This document shows positions 11,176 through 28,261 of a stretch of 64,000 bases of DNA, piece after piece. The translations under genes and the position numbers were made by a program. How positions within the stretch are numbered: position 1 is the first letter of the stretch; each line of letters starts with the position of its first letter. Source of the DNA: Nematostella vectensis (lineage: Eukaryota > Cnidaria > Anthozoa > Actiniaria > Edwardsiidae); NCBI RefSeq assembly GCF_932526225.1, contig NC_064040.1, positions 3,569,681-3,633,680 on the forward strand. Reading direction: 5' to 3'. A model generated the notes under the pieces. The model was not told where the DNA came from. It searched no databases and saw only the letters and a program-made list of their open reading frames with translations.

Positions 11176-14100
11176 TTCTCGTGACTGATGTGCTTTGATT
11201 AGTTACAACTGAAAGCTGTAACTAAGTTCTGCATTAATTAAACTTTGGCATTTCACAGTACTTTTTTCGTACAGTATTTTCTTCACAGTACTTTTTTGAC
11301 AAGTTACAACTTCCACGTCCAAGTCATTTGTATGTAAAACACATCATCAGGTACTCAAGGGAATGGATGTTCTGACAAATAGATACTCAGCGACGAGAGA
11401 GGCTGCTTCTTACAAGCGAGGAAAAGCCAAAGGAGTAGAAAATAATATATTATTCTGTCTTTCATGAGTTCTAAACTCAAAATATGAACATGTTTATTTC
11501 GGTAAACTTCAGTTTACACTCTTTCTTTATATTAAAAATTGTTTATACAAGAACCTTCAAGTGCATACAACGAGCCTCCCTTCGTTTGAATATGCCGAAA
11601 ATATTAATTTTAAAAGTTGCTGGGTAAAAATTATCTGTTCCTTTTTCCCAGCCAGCAGTGGTTAGGCATTTCAGCACATGAATAATTGCCCGTATAACTG
11701 ATCGGGACGTTTTTCCCCCAAGCATCCGCTCCAGCACGTAAAAACTATTCCCAGCACAAATACACTCCACAAATTTGCCAGCAGAGCCATTCGGGACTTT
11801 TTTCACCAACTGAGGGGTCCCAACAGCAAAAAAACGGGATGCGGAACAGACATTTTGCGGAACAGATCCTTTTTGTGCCCTTGAACCTTTTTTAAACCTA
11901 AAAAGCCTGGGAGACATAAAAAAATTCTAATCGCATACCAAAAGTGTGATACATTCAAAAATGCAGAATCACTTTTTTGTTTATAATGACAGCAAATGTA
12001 TCGTATTTCTATATAAAATTTGAAGAGATTCTTTATATATTTTTCAGCCTTAAAAATGCTCCAAAATTAAGAACGGTCCAATTTCAACTGAAAATTAGAA
12101 GGTAGTCATATTTCATAATGACTTTCTTGTTTTCAAAACTAAAATAGACTTATGGTGCAAAAGGGCAATAAAACACCCGGCTTTCTATTACCAGTCATGC
12201 TCCTGGGCTCTTATGTTTGTCACAAATGAATGAAATCTTCCTTTTTTTCAGTCGCTTGCCTGCACGCGTGCGTCAAACCAACCATTCTGATTCACATTTT
12301 TTCATAGCACTTCGTCGGATATCACATAAGGAACGCTATCGCACGAAGAATATCTTTGACGTTTATAGACTCAACTCGTTTTTGTGCTATTTTCGCTCTT
12401 GTGTGATGTGCGGTAAACACCTGAGTCCTATTATGTATGCAAGCTTCTTTTTTATCATCTTCGCGCTTTTCTATTTCTAAATGTTAAACTACTTATTCAA
12501 AATAGATTGGCATTTTGAACAATTGGATGCTTTGGGCACATGTTGTTGTCCGTTAATGCGTAAAAATAAACAAGCAAACAAACGAACGAACGAACGAATT
12601 AATTAATTAATTAATTAAATACATGTGACGTCACCGAAAATCTCTCCTCTTTTTCCGGGTTGGTCCTTCCCAGTCCCTCTTGCTTCAAGGTCAACCACAG
12701 GTATCCCGAGAAGAACGCCAGACAATTGAAAAATAAGTTGAGGCTCGAAATAGAATGTTTTAGTGTTTCTATTATCCTTAGTATCCCTAAAACGCCTCAG
12801 ATAAAATGTTTTATTGTTTATTATTTAAATTTTATCTTATTGTTCTTTTTCATTTTGTTTGTTCGATATGCCTAATTATGAACATTCATATTAAAACCAT
12901 TTTTTCATTGGCTTTTAAAAATAGCTGTATTTGATTAAAATAGAAGGAATGGTACTTTTATTATACCGCATATATATAAAAAAAACAGGGTAAAGAGGTT
13001 ATGACTCAAATAAGTAAAGCCCATTCACCTTCCAGCGTACAGTTCGCCTTTTAAAAGGTGATTCCGGTTATTGTAAAATACTACATCTCTGGATGTTACT
13101 ACACATAAGAGCTAAACGGGTCACGCGATCGTTAATGATATCTAAATCCTGTATTGTGTCAGAGTTTTAGCGCCATAGACTGTCGCATTCACATCGTTAA
13201 ACTCGGAGCTTAAAGATCTGACCAATCGGAATGGCGCATTCTTCCCAAGTGGCGCGCATTTTGGCAGAGCCTATGAGCGATTGAAAGTAATGGGAGGGTA
13301 CTGGCGATAGAAAAGATAAATCACTCGATGGATAATGGGATTATATTAAGAAGACATGTAAATACAATTCATAGAAGCCGAATGTAAAAAAAGGAATGAG
13401 TTAAAATAAATGGAAATAAGTGGAAGCCATACAATAAATGAACATCGGGACAAACTATGGTTTTTAGTTGATTCCAAAATGATTACCTTCTCACTTGATT
13501 CACTTGATCCAGTCAGTAGTGCTACGTTGTTAAAAGTACCTAATGCTTGCCGTGACGTTGTACATCAGATCTCATCAGGCACCAGGTGATACTCTACGTG
13601 ATGACTTACCTAACCAAAGGGAATGACACCGTTAAACGTGTTTATTAATCAGCCTGTATCGAGTAGAGTGTGCGATATTTCACGTCGCTCGTCGGGGAGT
13701 AAGAAAAAGGGGTGTAATTAGCTGAAAGCATTAGCTTTAAGGCGAGATAACAGTTAATCTAAACAATGAGAGTAAAGGAAACAAAACTTGGAAAAGAAAA
13801 AGAAGGAATTCCTTAAAGCTAAATTCCTTTAATATAAGCTTGGATTACAATTCCAATATTCTATCCATAAGTTACAATTCCATCCTTCTATCCATAAGTT
13901 TCAGAAAAACACATCTTGAAGGTCCGGTACAAAAAGGTTAGAGGCATCTTTAAATAGAAAGATAGGCGATTCAAACAACAAATGCGAGATCTAGTTAATA
14001 TTACTTACTGTACACTTTTACGGGGTGAAATAGAACGGAATTAAATGGATAATTACTGGCCATTTGGCTGTCGTAATACAACAGCAAATTTACAACGGGA

Positions 14101-17100
14101 GACAGAAGTATCTAGAGTATGCTCTTAAAGCTTAGCGCAAATTAATTTTTCTCTGGCAATTTATCTGAGCTCTTAACGCTTTAGTGGAAGTATTGCCCTT
14201 TGTAGTATCGTGGTGCTTGCTGGAAGTATTGAGCTTGATACATGAGATAGAGTCCCTTCAAGCAGGTGTTATTTAAAGGTAACAACACAACTATAACCGT
14301 GTGTTTGTGAGAACTGTAGCTTGACTCTTTATCTCTTATATATAAACCAACCATGGCTGAAAAGTGACAATATTCTTTCAATTTTAAAATCTAAAAATGT
14401 TACAAATTGATTTTGCACAATTTCACAGAAGTGGTTACATTAGGGTTGAATACTGCTCATTTTTACCTTGTTTGCTTCATTAAAGAGCGCAAAAGGAAGC
14501 TTTTTTTCAGTGGAGCGGACGGCAAAATATGACGGCAAATTAAATAAAAAAAAATATGAATCTTCTTGCTGATTTTACGGGCATGTATTTTGGAATATCT
14601 GGTTGACTTGGTCGATGTGCTTCAAATGATTTTTGTCTCGTAACTCATAGTACATCACTCCTAGCTAATTATTCATGGCACCTCGCTCATTATCCCGAAA
14701 CCTTTACTCGGTATTCATGACATACGCGTATCTCACCCTTCATCAGCTCATCAATCTCTTTCTACTATTTACTCAGTAAACCGCGGTGAAACAAACCTTA
14801 ATTCAATACTTTATCAGTGTCAGACCTTACTCATGGCCGCACGTGTGAGGTCCGAGCCCTGTTTGCTATATTTGTAACGTTTTCCGTGATTCGATCAGCA
14901 CGACTTTATCGCCTCCACTGCTACCCCATGGTCCGTAGTGACGTCATTTGCGCGCGCTCGTTCTAAGCACTAAAAACAACCTACGCCGATAAGTCGCTTT
15001 ACTTGGTCACGTGTCACTGGCTACATGAGCGATAAGATAACGGAGGCTAAGCTCAAATTATGCGAGTATATGGATTCAATTTGCGGTCAAATGCTGATAA
15101 CATGTCAATTTTGTACCCCTTTAAGCTAATAGTCAAACATGAATGGGCGGGCATCAAGCCGTAGTTATTTACTTCTGATTTCGGAAGCTCGTGATCAAAC
15201 GTGCGCACCATAATTAGCTGGATAAAGGAGTGTTCATTGAATAGGGTTGAGATAAAGGAAGATATTGGAGAAGGTGCTCCTAAAAAGAAACATCGGCCCT
15301 CTTAGGGGGGCTCTGAATTTTTTTATGAGTTCTACTGAAAAACTGTCGGTTAGTGATTGGGGTATCTAAGGTGTCCCGAATCATAACCCCCCCCCCCCCC
15401 CCCCCCAGGATATTTAGTGAACCCTCCATAAAATGTATTATATGTTTTTTTAATCTTCGACTTTCTGTACAGTCTAAATACGCTTAGGGAATCAATTTAG
15501 AAATGATGTTAGTATAAATGAGGTCAGGGCAGCATAGAAAAGCTCTGAACTGAAAGTGGCAAGCTGCTGCCTCAAACAAATGCGATAAATAATAATTTTA
15601 TTACTAAAGCACAAAAGTGGTCTCTCAATCACTTGCTCGAGTACTAAACCACGATAAACTGGCCCAAACACACAACAAAACTTTAAGATGATAAGCCCAA
15701 GGCGGCTGAATCGAGAAACCATCAGGGGCATTGCTAATTGCCATAGCGGGCTAATCTGGCTTGTTCCAACCAACAACCTATTGAAAAGACGCAGTTCGCT
15801 ATAACTCAACAAGGCACTTAAAATGGATGTTGTTTTTTTTGTTTTCTTGTGGAATGCGACGCAGACGACAACTATCATTCAATACTATTTCTGTGAGTTT
15901 TAGTTACAACTTCCTGTCCGTTTGCTGCGACCCAAAAAATGATTATCTTTCAGTACTTACATTACTTGCGCCGCGAAATGTTCCACTGATACCAGTCTAG
16001 TGCCACGGCGGATTTCAATATTTCTAATATTCTTCAATATATCTGCGTCATCCATTTCTCTAATTTTAGAACCATCTCCTATGATTCGGGCGATATAATG
16101 CAAATGTATCGGCCCAAGTGAACATTTTTGTTATCTCTTGCGACGCAACAGGGCAACATTTGTTATAGTGTGGCGACAGATATATTGATATTTCTTATCC
16201 TTCAATAGCTGGGTACAAATGTTAGGGTCATGACATCGCAAAAAAGCCAGCGTGTGGCATCTTGATACCATCAAACTAATAAAATTGTACTATCGGATGC
16301 ATTTCTAATGAAAGGAGAGGTTAAAATCATACATTAACTCGGCTGTTTAAGAGAGCGCCTCTTTAATCTTTATCAGCTTTTGAAAATGCATCATCTTGAA
16401 ATAAGTTGATGAAAACATACGGCCACATGTCGTTTCTGGTCACCGCCCGCGTCCCCAGTTATTTTAATTCTTTTCTCTAGAATCGTTAAAGTTTTAAGTT
16501 TTGCGGTCTTCGATGACAAGAAATGGAAAAATATAATGTTCGAGAAACTCGAACATTATCTCGCTGCCCTGCATATTGTCTACGAATTCACTGTCATCTA
16601 GCATTGATGATTAGCTTTCATGAAAAAAAAAATTAGATAATCCAAATTTGTTGTCTTTCCTCGTCAAAAAAGTCTCTACGTTAAATGGAAAGCTGTTCAA
16701 GACACGATACAGAAACATTAAAGAAATATTGGGGGCACAGCCACGCCCCTCCCTCGCCATGTGACTTTCTTTTAGTGCAGTTTGATGAACTTTATTTCTA
16801 GAAGGAAGCCTTCAATTGGGAAATTCAGGTGTTTCCGACTCATTCCCCATATGTTTAGTAACCAAAAAGCAAAATAAGCAAAATGGATATCACCTGGTTC
16901 GCAAGAGCAAATAATTGGTTTCCCCGCTCAGAGTGTTATTTCTATTTTATGAATATAGGATTCTTTGTCCTCCTTCCAGCTTCGATAATGATGGGTCCCC
17001 CCCCCCATCCTTCGTTTTGCAAATTTCTCCGTTGTAGACCCTCCCAACATGTCTGGCTATCCCTCCCTTCCCTCGACATTACTTAGTTTGGGTGGCCCGT

Positions 17101-17811
17101 TCCAGACATCTCCCCCCTCCCTTGACAACATGGCACTGTGTTCTTCTGCACTAAGGCTGATACCATAGACAACGACAATTTATTAGTAATAAGGGCTTTT
17201 ACTGGTGTACAGATTTTCATACGGAAGTATATCAGCAACGACTCGTACACGATCTATCTAAGACTAGCCCTTTTAGGGCTCTTTCAGCAAGATCAATTGA
17301 GAAATTGGAGAGGATAAAGGACTGAGGCCTGTAGCTTGGTCTGTGTATATCAGAACGGTTTATGCTTCCACGAATTAGCGATGCCTTTTTACAGGAAGTG
17401 AGTGTTTGAAGGTCATTCATTGTCTATAAGTACCTCTTGAAACAAGGGGCCAAATGCGACCTAACAGGCAACTTGTAAGCACCAGGGGGAGATGCAAAGT
17501 AGAGCATTTTATCGGTAAATCTTAGACGAGACGAGTAATTATGTACACGTTAAGATAATATATGATGCTTGGGTCGCCCTATGGTCCAAAGGTATATCAT
17601 AGTCTTTACTACTGTGTTCTTTTCCTGTTTCATTTTCTGAGGGTCAGCCCTTTCCCTTCCCTACCCCTCACGGGCAAAGTTCTCTAATTTCCAGGTGTCT
17701 ATTACAATAGAGCAAGTTTAAAGGCCTTGCGAAGCGTTGCGGCGTTCAGTCGCACCCTTTGGGGAATTCACTTAGAAGCCCCGGCAAGAAGTGTGAGAAG
17801 TCTACCAAACG

Positions 17812-22075
<4,264 letters not shown>

Positions 22076-22120
22076 TCGGCTGATAATGAGGTTACGAAAC
22101 AAACAACAAAATGTGTGTTA

Positions 22121-22428
22121 TGCCTAGTGCAGACTAGCGACATAACAACATGGGCGCGCGCACTCTCATCTTCGACATAACGACATGGACATAATGACAT
22201 AAAAGAAAAAAACATGTTTTTTTCTATTAACAACAGCAACATAACAACATAACGACATGGCCGCGCGCACTATGTTTAGCCCGACATAACGACATGGACA
22301 TAATGACATAAAAAAAGGGAATAAACATGTTTTTTCTCTTACGTCGGTATGTCCATGTCGTTATGTCGAAGATAAGAGTGCGCGCGCCCATGTCGTTATG
22401 TCGATATGTCGCTTGTGTGCACTAGGCA
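22121..22428. mobile_element. MITE with TTA target duplications (family copy 1)
   Basis: The left end TGCCTAGTGCA and right end TGCACTAGGCA are inverted. Longer subterminal inversions are built from 'cgacataacgacatgg' and 'gcgcgcgcac' blocks. TTA flanks both ends (22118-22120, 22429-22431), fitting a PIF/Harbinger-like non-autonomous element. It inserted just after the lectin-gene stop, in the presumed 3' UTR. Confidence 0.75.
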
Positions 22429-23028
22429 TTATTGATAAGCATCCACACGGCCAACTGTGGATTTGTGAAAGTTAAACTTAATCTTATGTAACATATTCAC
22501 CATTTTGTTTTAAAACAATTGATTCCACTCCATTTTTGGCAAATATTAACATCCATTTATCAGAGGCCGTCATTTGCTTGGTTCATAGTTAGGTTTTATA
22601 ATAATGAGTTGTACGTTGTTCGGTTAAATTCGGAAAACTTGAATGAGGTATTTGTAACGCATGCTGAAAAATTGATGAATATGGAGCGATATGCAAGGAT
22701 ATCTAGAAGCACGGACTGTATGAGGTCGGAAACAAAGAAACCAGTGAACAAACCGCTCTTAACGATTTTAGGCCTCAATCCGATATGCAATACGTACAGT
22801 TGGCTTTCTTTGTACCTGGGTTTTAAAGTCGATAATTAAAATCCAGGGTAATAACTATGCAGCCGATATTTTAGAGTATAAACATTTTATATTGCATTTG
22901 TTCCTTTGTAGTATTTATGACAATCAAAGTATTATTCTAGTGATGAAGTGTTACTAGTCTTGAAGCTAAATGAGTGATTGATTTTATAATTATTGCATGC
23001 ATTTAGTATAAATATTGTACCAGCATCA

Positions 23029-23034
23029 AATAAA
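23029..23034 (+). promoter_or_regulatory. Candidate polyadenylation signal of the lectin-like gene
   Basis: AATAAA followed within about 30 bases by a T/GT-rich tract, 954 bp after the stop. This is the clearest such pair downstream of the gene. It would give a long 3' UTR containing the MITE. Confidence 0.4.
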
Positions 23035-24633
23035 CGCTTTTCGCGTTATTTTTGTGTTTGTGTCTTTATTTTTCATGCGACCGCGTGTAACTGAGAACGG
23101 CTTTAAAATGGAAAACTCCCATCTCCAGCCCCTTCACTTTCATTAGAGCTGTGTCGATATTTCTCTCCTTTTATGTTTTGGCGATATTTTATACGTTTGC
23201 AATTATAATAATAAGCTGTTCGTTATAACTCCGACCCTCGGTAAAGAAGATGCTTTCACTAATTGAAACCTAAATCAATTGACATTTAATGCTTGTAAAT
23301 TTCCCGGTATGGGAGGGAAAATTAAAGAAAAAAGAACAAAACAAAATAACACTGTAGTTGAAATAGTATGTTATATGCCTCTGTGACTATCAATCTTGAG
23401 ATAAGGGTTTAGCAAAACTGGACTATTTTCACCAGCGAGTCTCTAAATATATCATTTCAGTCTTGCTTCCACCACGCCTACCCAGACAAAGCAGAAAACT
23501 GACGCCTCTACTTTCAATCAGCGTCAAAACTAATTGATACCTTTTGAAATTTGCCAAAAAAAGTAAAATATTTGTATCCGGCCGGCCAAGACCCCGCCAA
23601 CATACGAGCCCTTCCCCCCCCCCCCTCTCCGGTCGGTCCAATGTTGGGATTCCAAGTGGGCCATGTTAAAGGGTGGATATCCTACTATCGGACCAACATT
23701 GGACCAAGGGGGAGTGGTGATTATATCAAGGACAGAGGGGGTGTTTTTTTGTGATGCTTTTTGGTATTCTAATTGGTCCAAAAATAGTTGTAGAGATATA
23801 AAGAGTTTTGGCCCGGATTTTTGCTTGTCTCCTTTTTTAGTCATACCAGTTTAATTGCCCTCATCGACGTTCTGTTCTTTACTTGCTTTTGGCTGAAGGA
23901 GAAACACGTATGCCCATTTGGGCCTCTCTTTGGTGTAAAACCACAGGCCTCCCAAGTATTTTAACTGCTAAAAGGTCTATGTGTTGGCCGCGAGCATATG
24001 CGGTAAAAATTAGATGCAGGATTACCGTGAGTAAACGAAATGGCCATGAATTTGAGTCCCCCTTCCCCATCAGATAACATACCCCAAGTTTTATTGACAA
24101 TCCGGTACAACAACTTCAGAACCCCTGTAGTATCTTTACCCCTGACTACCTTTTTGTTGAACCCTTATCCCAAGGTTGATAGTCACAATCGCTAGAAAAT
24201 GAACCAAATCAGGGTAGACCATAGATAAGGCTAAAGGGGGCAACGCGCTAGCCTGTATCAAATGGCCTCCCTCGATTCCTCGGCAGCGTCTTTCTTTTGG
24301 TCTAATAGACGGCTTGCACTAACTCATAAAGTTCCTGTTATGAACCCTTATCCTCTATTGTAAGTTGAGCATTACAATTAATTTGAAGACTTATTCATCT
24401 AAAAATTGAGGTCTAAGCAGGTAACTTAACTCGATTAAAATAACTTGTCGGTTACCCTGTGGGCACCGAGGCAATTGCTATACGTGCTTAATACTCCTTA
24501 TACACTCGTACTTCTTAATTTTTGTCTGGAAGGGATTGGGTATTTGAGTTGCTGGAACCAATCTTTTAATGTCCATCATGATACCAAAATGCAACATAAT
24601 GACAAAGAAGAAATAAAGCCCAAATTATCGAGA

Positions 24634-24935
24634 AGTACATACAGGGGGGAATGCTTTCATTCGGATATAGCTCGTAACACATGGTGGGTGTCACGTGACA
24701 ACGCCAAGATGACCTACTGGGGAGGTGCGACGCCTGGAAGAAACAAGTGCGCAGCGGTATGACGTCATCGTGCGCTAACCTGTCACGTGCATGCAACTGT
24801 GACAGCAATGATCGCGTATGGCGTAGTGACGAAGGCGTGCTGACCGACAAGAAGTCTCTTCCCGTACGCGCAATGCATTTTGGTGATATAGACAACTTTG
24901 TTGAATAAGGATGTTACACCCTTGGGGAGCTGAGG
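24634..24935 (+). pseudogene. Decayed copy of the CNTNAP-type fibrinogen-like exon (3' half)
   Basis: Collinear similarity to the second half of exon 5 starts at AGTACATACAG and runs through TWWVSRDNAKMTYWGGATPGRNKCA. A 1-base deletion near 24757 then shifts the frame. Similarity resumes as MTSSCA, RVWRSDEGVLTDKKSLPVRAMHFGDID, and a premature TAA at about 24906 is followed by recognisable remnants of the last codons. The upstream half of the domain and the other exons are missing. This is a tandem duplicate relic. Confidence 0.88.
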
Positions 24936-25410
24936 TGCTGAATTGCTAAAAAGCACTAAAGACAGAAGTAAACAGGTTGAGCCTGCTTTCCATATTACTA
25001 ATATTCACTATCAAAATACTTGGAAAATATAGATGTTACATGCTTGGTCTGAATATAAACTGAACGGTTTAATAGATGAATTATCATCATTTTGTCGTGT
25101 AAAAGATAATTAATAAAATGAATAAATCATTACACACACGAGCATTTATTTAAGTCCTAACAGTTTTGTTGTAAAGATTTTGACAACGGAAGTTTGAGCC
25201 GAAGAGGATGAAATTTGGCACTATTGAAGGGAAGTTTTATGGGTATTTTCAGCGGCGTAGCCGAGATGGGAGTCCCATAGAGAGGCAAAACTTTTTCGCT
25301 CGCTTTGATAAGGGTCAAAGTAATTTAACTTCAACCCTCCAGAGCAATACTACTTTTTTTTTGCAAATAAGGTCTTTACACGAGATTTTAAACATGTTTC
25401 GTGTATTTCT

Positions 25411-25416
25411 TTTATT
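25411..25416 (-). promoter_or_regulatory. Candidate polyadenylation signal of the nuclear receptor gene
   Basis: AATAAA on the minus strand about 98 bases after the stop codon, in an A-rich context. Confidence 0.35.
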
Positions 25417-25513
25417 TTTATTTCTTTTATTTTCTTTTTTATGGCGGTGGAATGCAGTTTGGCACGATTATGTAATGGCATGGAATTTAGTAAGCATTAG
25501 GGACTCCGTCTCG

Positions 25514-28261
25514 TTAACAACTGTTGTCCATGAGCTGTGAAAGCACGCTCTCAAAGATGTCTTTATCGTCTGTTTTCCTAAACAAAACCTCCTCGATGGG
25601 TTTCTCAGCCAGACTGTGCAAGGGGGATATGCTCAGTAGCAGCTTGCCGAACCTGGAGGGGTGGGTGGGGTGTTTTGTCATCGTGTGATGGGCAAGAAGA
25701 AGCTGGATGTGGTCTTGGATTTTGTCGACTTGGTCGGAGTCTTTTAGGCCTTTGGTCTCTGTCAAAGCAAAACATACTCTTTAAAAATGATGGTAAAGGT
25801 ACCGTGATTACTCGAAAAAGCGCCGGGGGGGTATCAATTTTAGCCTGCCCTAGGCGAGGCACTTATTCGAGGGAGCCGCTTATTTCAAAATACCCTATAT
25901 TTAGAAGCGAATCTAGGGGGGGTTCAGTTTGGGCGGTCAGAAAGCCATATGTAACAAAGCAAAAAATATACCCCCTCCCCCTTTGTCAGTGAGCCAACCA
26001 CCCCTTCAGCGAAAAGCTAGATCCGCCTCTGATATCTCTAGATGGAAAGTACTTTTCAACAACCTACAAAGAGTATAAGTCTTCACACAATAAAATTTAA
26101 ATGACGAGTAGAACTGTAAACCATTATTACTTTGCTTTTAACGAAGTCCCCTTGTCATAAGAATACGCTTATTCGAGGCACTTTATGTCTTTCCTTTTAA
26201 GCGAGGCGTCTACTCGAGCAGGGAGGCGCCTACTCAAAAACTTACGATAATGTTCATTCTAACCTGGTCTGAATAACACAATCGCCTTGAGGCATGCAAG
26301 CTCATTCAAGTCCATCTGAAATGAGCGAAGACGCGCTAACAGCTCCTGCAACAGCTTGATCTCACTCGCCTTATGCCGATAGGAGTCACTATGGCAACCA
26401 CCAGTCACGGCTAGAAGGGAAGCTATCTCTAAGGGTAGTGCCCAGTACGCCGCGTCCAGTAGGAACAGCTCCTTCCAGCCCTCCTCTAACAGGATGATCT
26501 GATCTCTGAATGGAAGCCTTGTGAAACATGGAACGTTACGAGCGAAGCGGATGGAAGCGGAGAGCAATCTCGTCGCGGCGTCTTGGATATTCTCTGATAC
26601 AATAAAGTGGATTGGTTCCACCGCCTTAGCCAGCTCAGCAACAACGCAAATTCGACTGTTCGGGGAGGGCACAGGGAAGACAAAATGAGGTGTGTGTTGG
26701 TTGTCCATGAGCTGCTGTGTTTGTGGCGACGAGTGATGCCGAGTATCTGTTGTGGTGTCCGGGTGACGGGTTATCGGACGGCTCTCCCCTGCTACTTGCC
26801 CCATAGGAGTGAACACGGTGGCCTCCCCTCGCTTACTGCTCGACACTTGTTGGACATAAGATATTGTCGGTCTATTTGGAGTCGATAGCTCCTCGTAAGG
26901 AGAAGCACTATGTGATGACTCGCTTATAGTTGAGCTGAAATTGCTGGGATTTATCGTGTCAAAGTCTGTACCCGAAGGATAGTTCGAGTCCTCGGTTGCC
27001 TGCTGATGAAGAGGCGTTTGTGTGCTAACATGAAAGTCAGAGTGCTTTATACCTTGTTGATTCAGTTGCGTGTGAGAGTTTAACGGTGTATGTGTGTTCA
27101 AGGGGAAGTTTGAGTGCTCGTTTGCTTGTTGTTCCACTCGTTGTTTGAGCGCCTGCAGCGTTTCCATTGGCGAATTTTCGTCTTCTTCGCACTTAATAAC
27201 CACGGTGCTTGGGGACACCGGTGCCGGTCTATTAGGAACGGTGAGAGACCTGACGTCAGCAACTGTCACGTTGACTAGGCGATCCTCGTTGATGGCGAGG
27301 CGTTCAGCAACTAATTCTTCATCCGTTATGAAAGACTTTCTGCCTCTCTTTCCTAAAGACACGAAAAAGGGAGAAAAACAATATCTTAAAGAGCCACCCT
27401 ACATTTTCTAAAGACAAACAGATAATAAGCTGCTATGTCGGACGTTGACCCTTCCGTTTTTGCCAGTACGTAGCCACCACCGCAACGGCGTAGCCAGGAG
27501 CCAGGATTTTAACAGAAGGTTGCCCAAAAGGCCCTTTCAAGGCATTTTCTCCTCTATTTTAGCTAGTGTCTCATACATTTACTGTATTTTTGGCTGCTGG
27601 AAGGGGGTCCCGAGCCCCCTGGCCACGCCCCTGCACCGGGTTTATCATTTGACTCATAATAATAATTAATAATGATGTCAAATATCTAATAACCCAATTC
27701 AAAATAATTTCAACTATAAGCGTGTTCTTTGTCGATGCTCCACCTGGTTTAGTGGTGTTTTGGTTTATTTTCTTGTTACCATTGTAGGTTGTTGTTTATG
27801 CTGTCTTCAATATATCATAGACTGAATCCTCAACCAACAAGAGACGAAAGAATCTATTAGAATCCGCGGTATTAAACAGGCCATCCGCTCTAGGTTATCA
27901 GTCACACACTCGAAGAAACTTCCCATAGACACATTGGTTTGCAATGTTGAAATATTTTTCGCGTTTTCCGTTAAAAATCATCGGAGATTGTTACGTAATC
28001 GACCGGAAGTAAACTGGTGACAATACTGCTTTAATCACACTGAATACTCACCATCGAACTTCATACCGACTTCGACACATTTCTTCATCCGGCATGCCTT
28101 ACACTCGTTTCTACTGGTCGTCTTCACTGAGCATGCGTTCTGCGCCTTGCAAACCCATGGCTCGAGACGTCTAGAGGTGCGCTTAAAGAATCCGCTGCAT
28201 CCATCACACGCGAAGACGCCATAGTGTTTACCGGTCGATTGGTCTCCGCACACAACACACA
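25514..28261 (-). CDS. Nuclear receptor, NR2E (TLX/PNR)-like, 5' exon not found
   Basis: A ligand-type nuclear transcription factor in three exons: 28261-28052 (DNA-binding domain), 27352-26264 (hinge and most of the ligand-binding domain) and 25758-25514 (end of the LBD, stop TAA). Splice sites are AG/GT and all junctions are phase 1. The DNA-binding domain has all eight zinc cysteines, P-box CDGCSG followed by FFKRTSRR, and a second finger CKAQNAC...ECKAC. The LBD has the signature [28 protein letters not shown] and ends [21 protein letters not shown]; an acidic residue in the core AF-2 motif is not obvious. P-box and LBD signature fit the NR2E group. The hinge of roughly 180 residues is long, Ser/Thr/Gln-rich and contains three imperfect repeats of an H-S-x-F...TPL type. 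The exon before 28261, supplying the start and first base of the split codon, was not identified. Confidence 0.88.
27484..27635. repeat. Interspersed element copy B (GGCGTAGCCAGG...GGCCACGCCCCTGC)
   Basis: Same family as 6228-6385, here in the intron between the receptor's DNA-binding-domain and hinge exons. The ends are inverted (GGCGTAGCCAGG against CCTGGCCACGCC), about 150 bp apart. Confidence 0.55.

Larger units (their letters stand above)
7354..17811. other. Long gene-poor interval
   Basis: I see no coding exon that I can support. The interval contains homopolymer and simple-repeat tracts (for example about 12582-12618 AACG/AATT repeats and poly-C at about 15389-15406), the inverted repeat at 10135-10227 and the tandem duplication at 10888-11175, both listed separately. 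The open frames at 9255, 11543, 12217 and 15492 have no domain, repeat or splice support. Confidence 0.4.

Noticed and set aside
15492-15878. 128-codon minus-strand frame with hydrophobic stretches
   Set aside because: No family pattern and no supporting context; probably a chance frame in AT-rich DNA.
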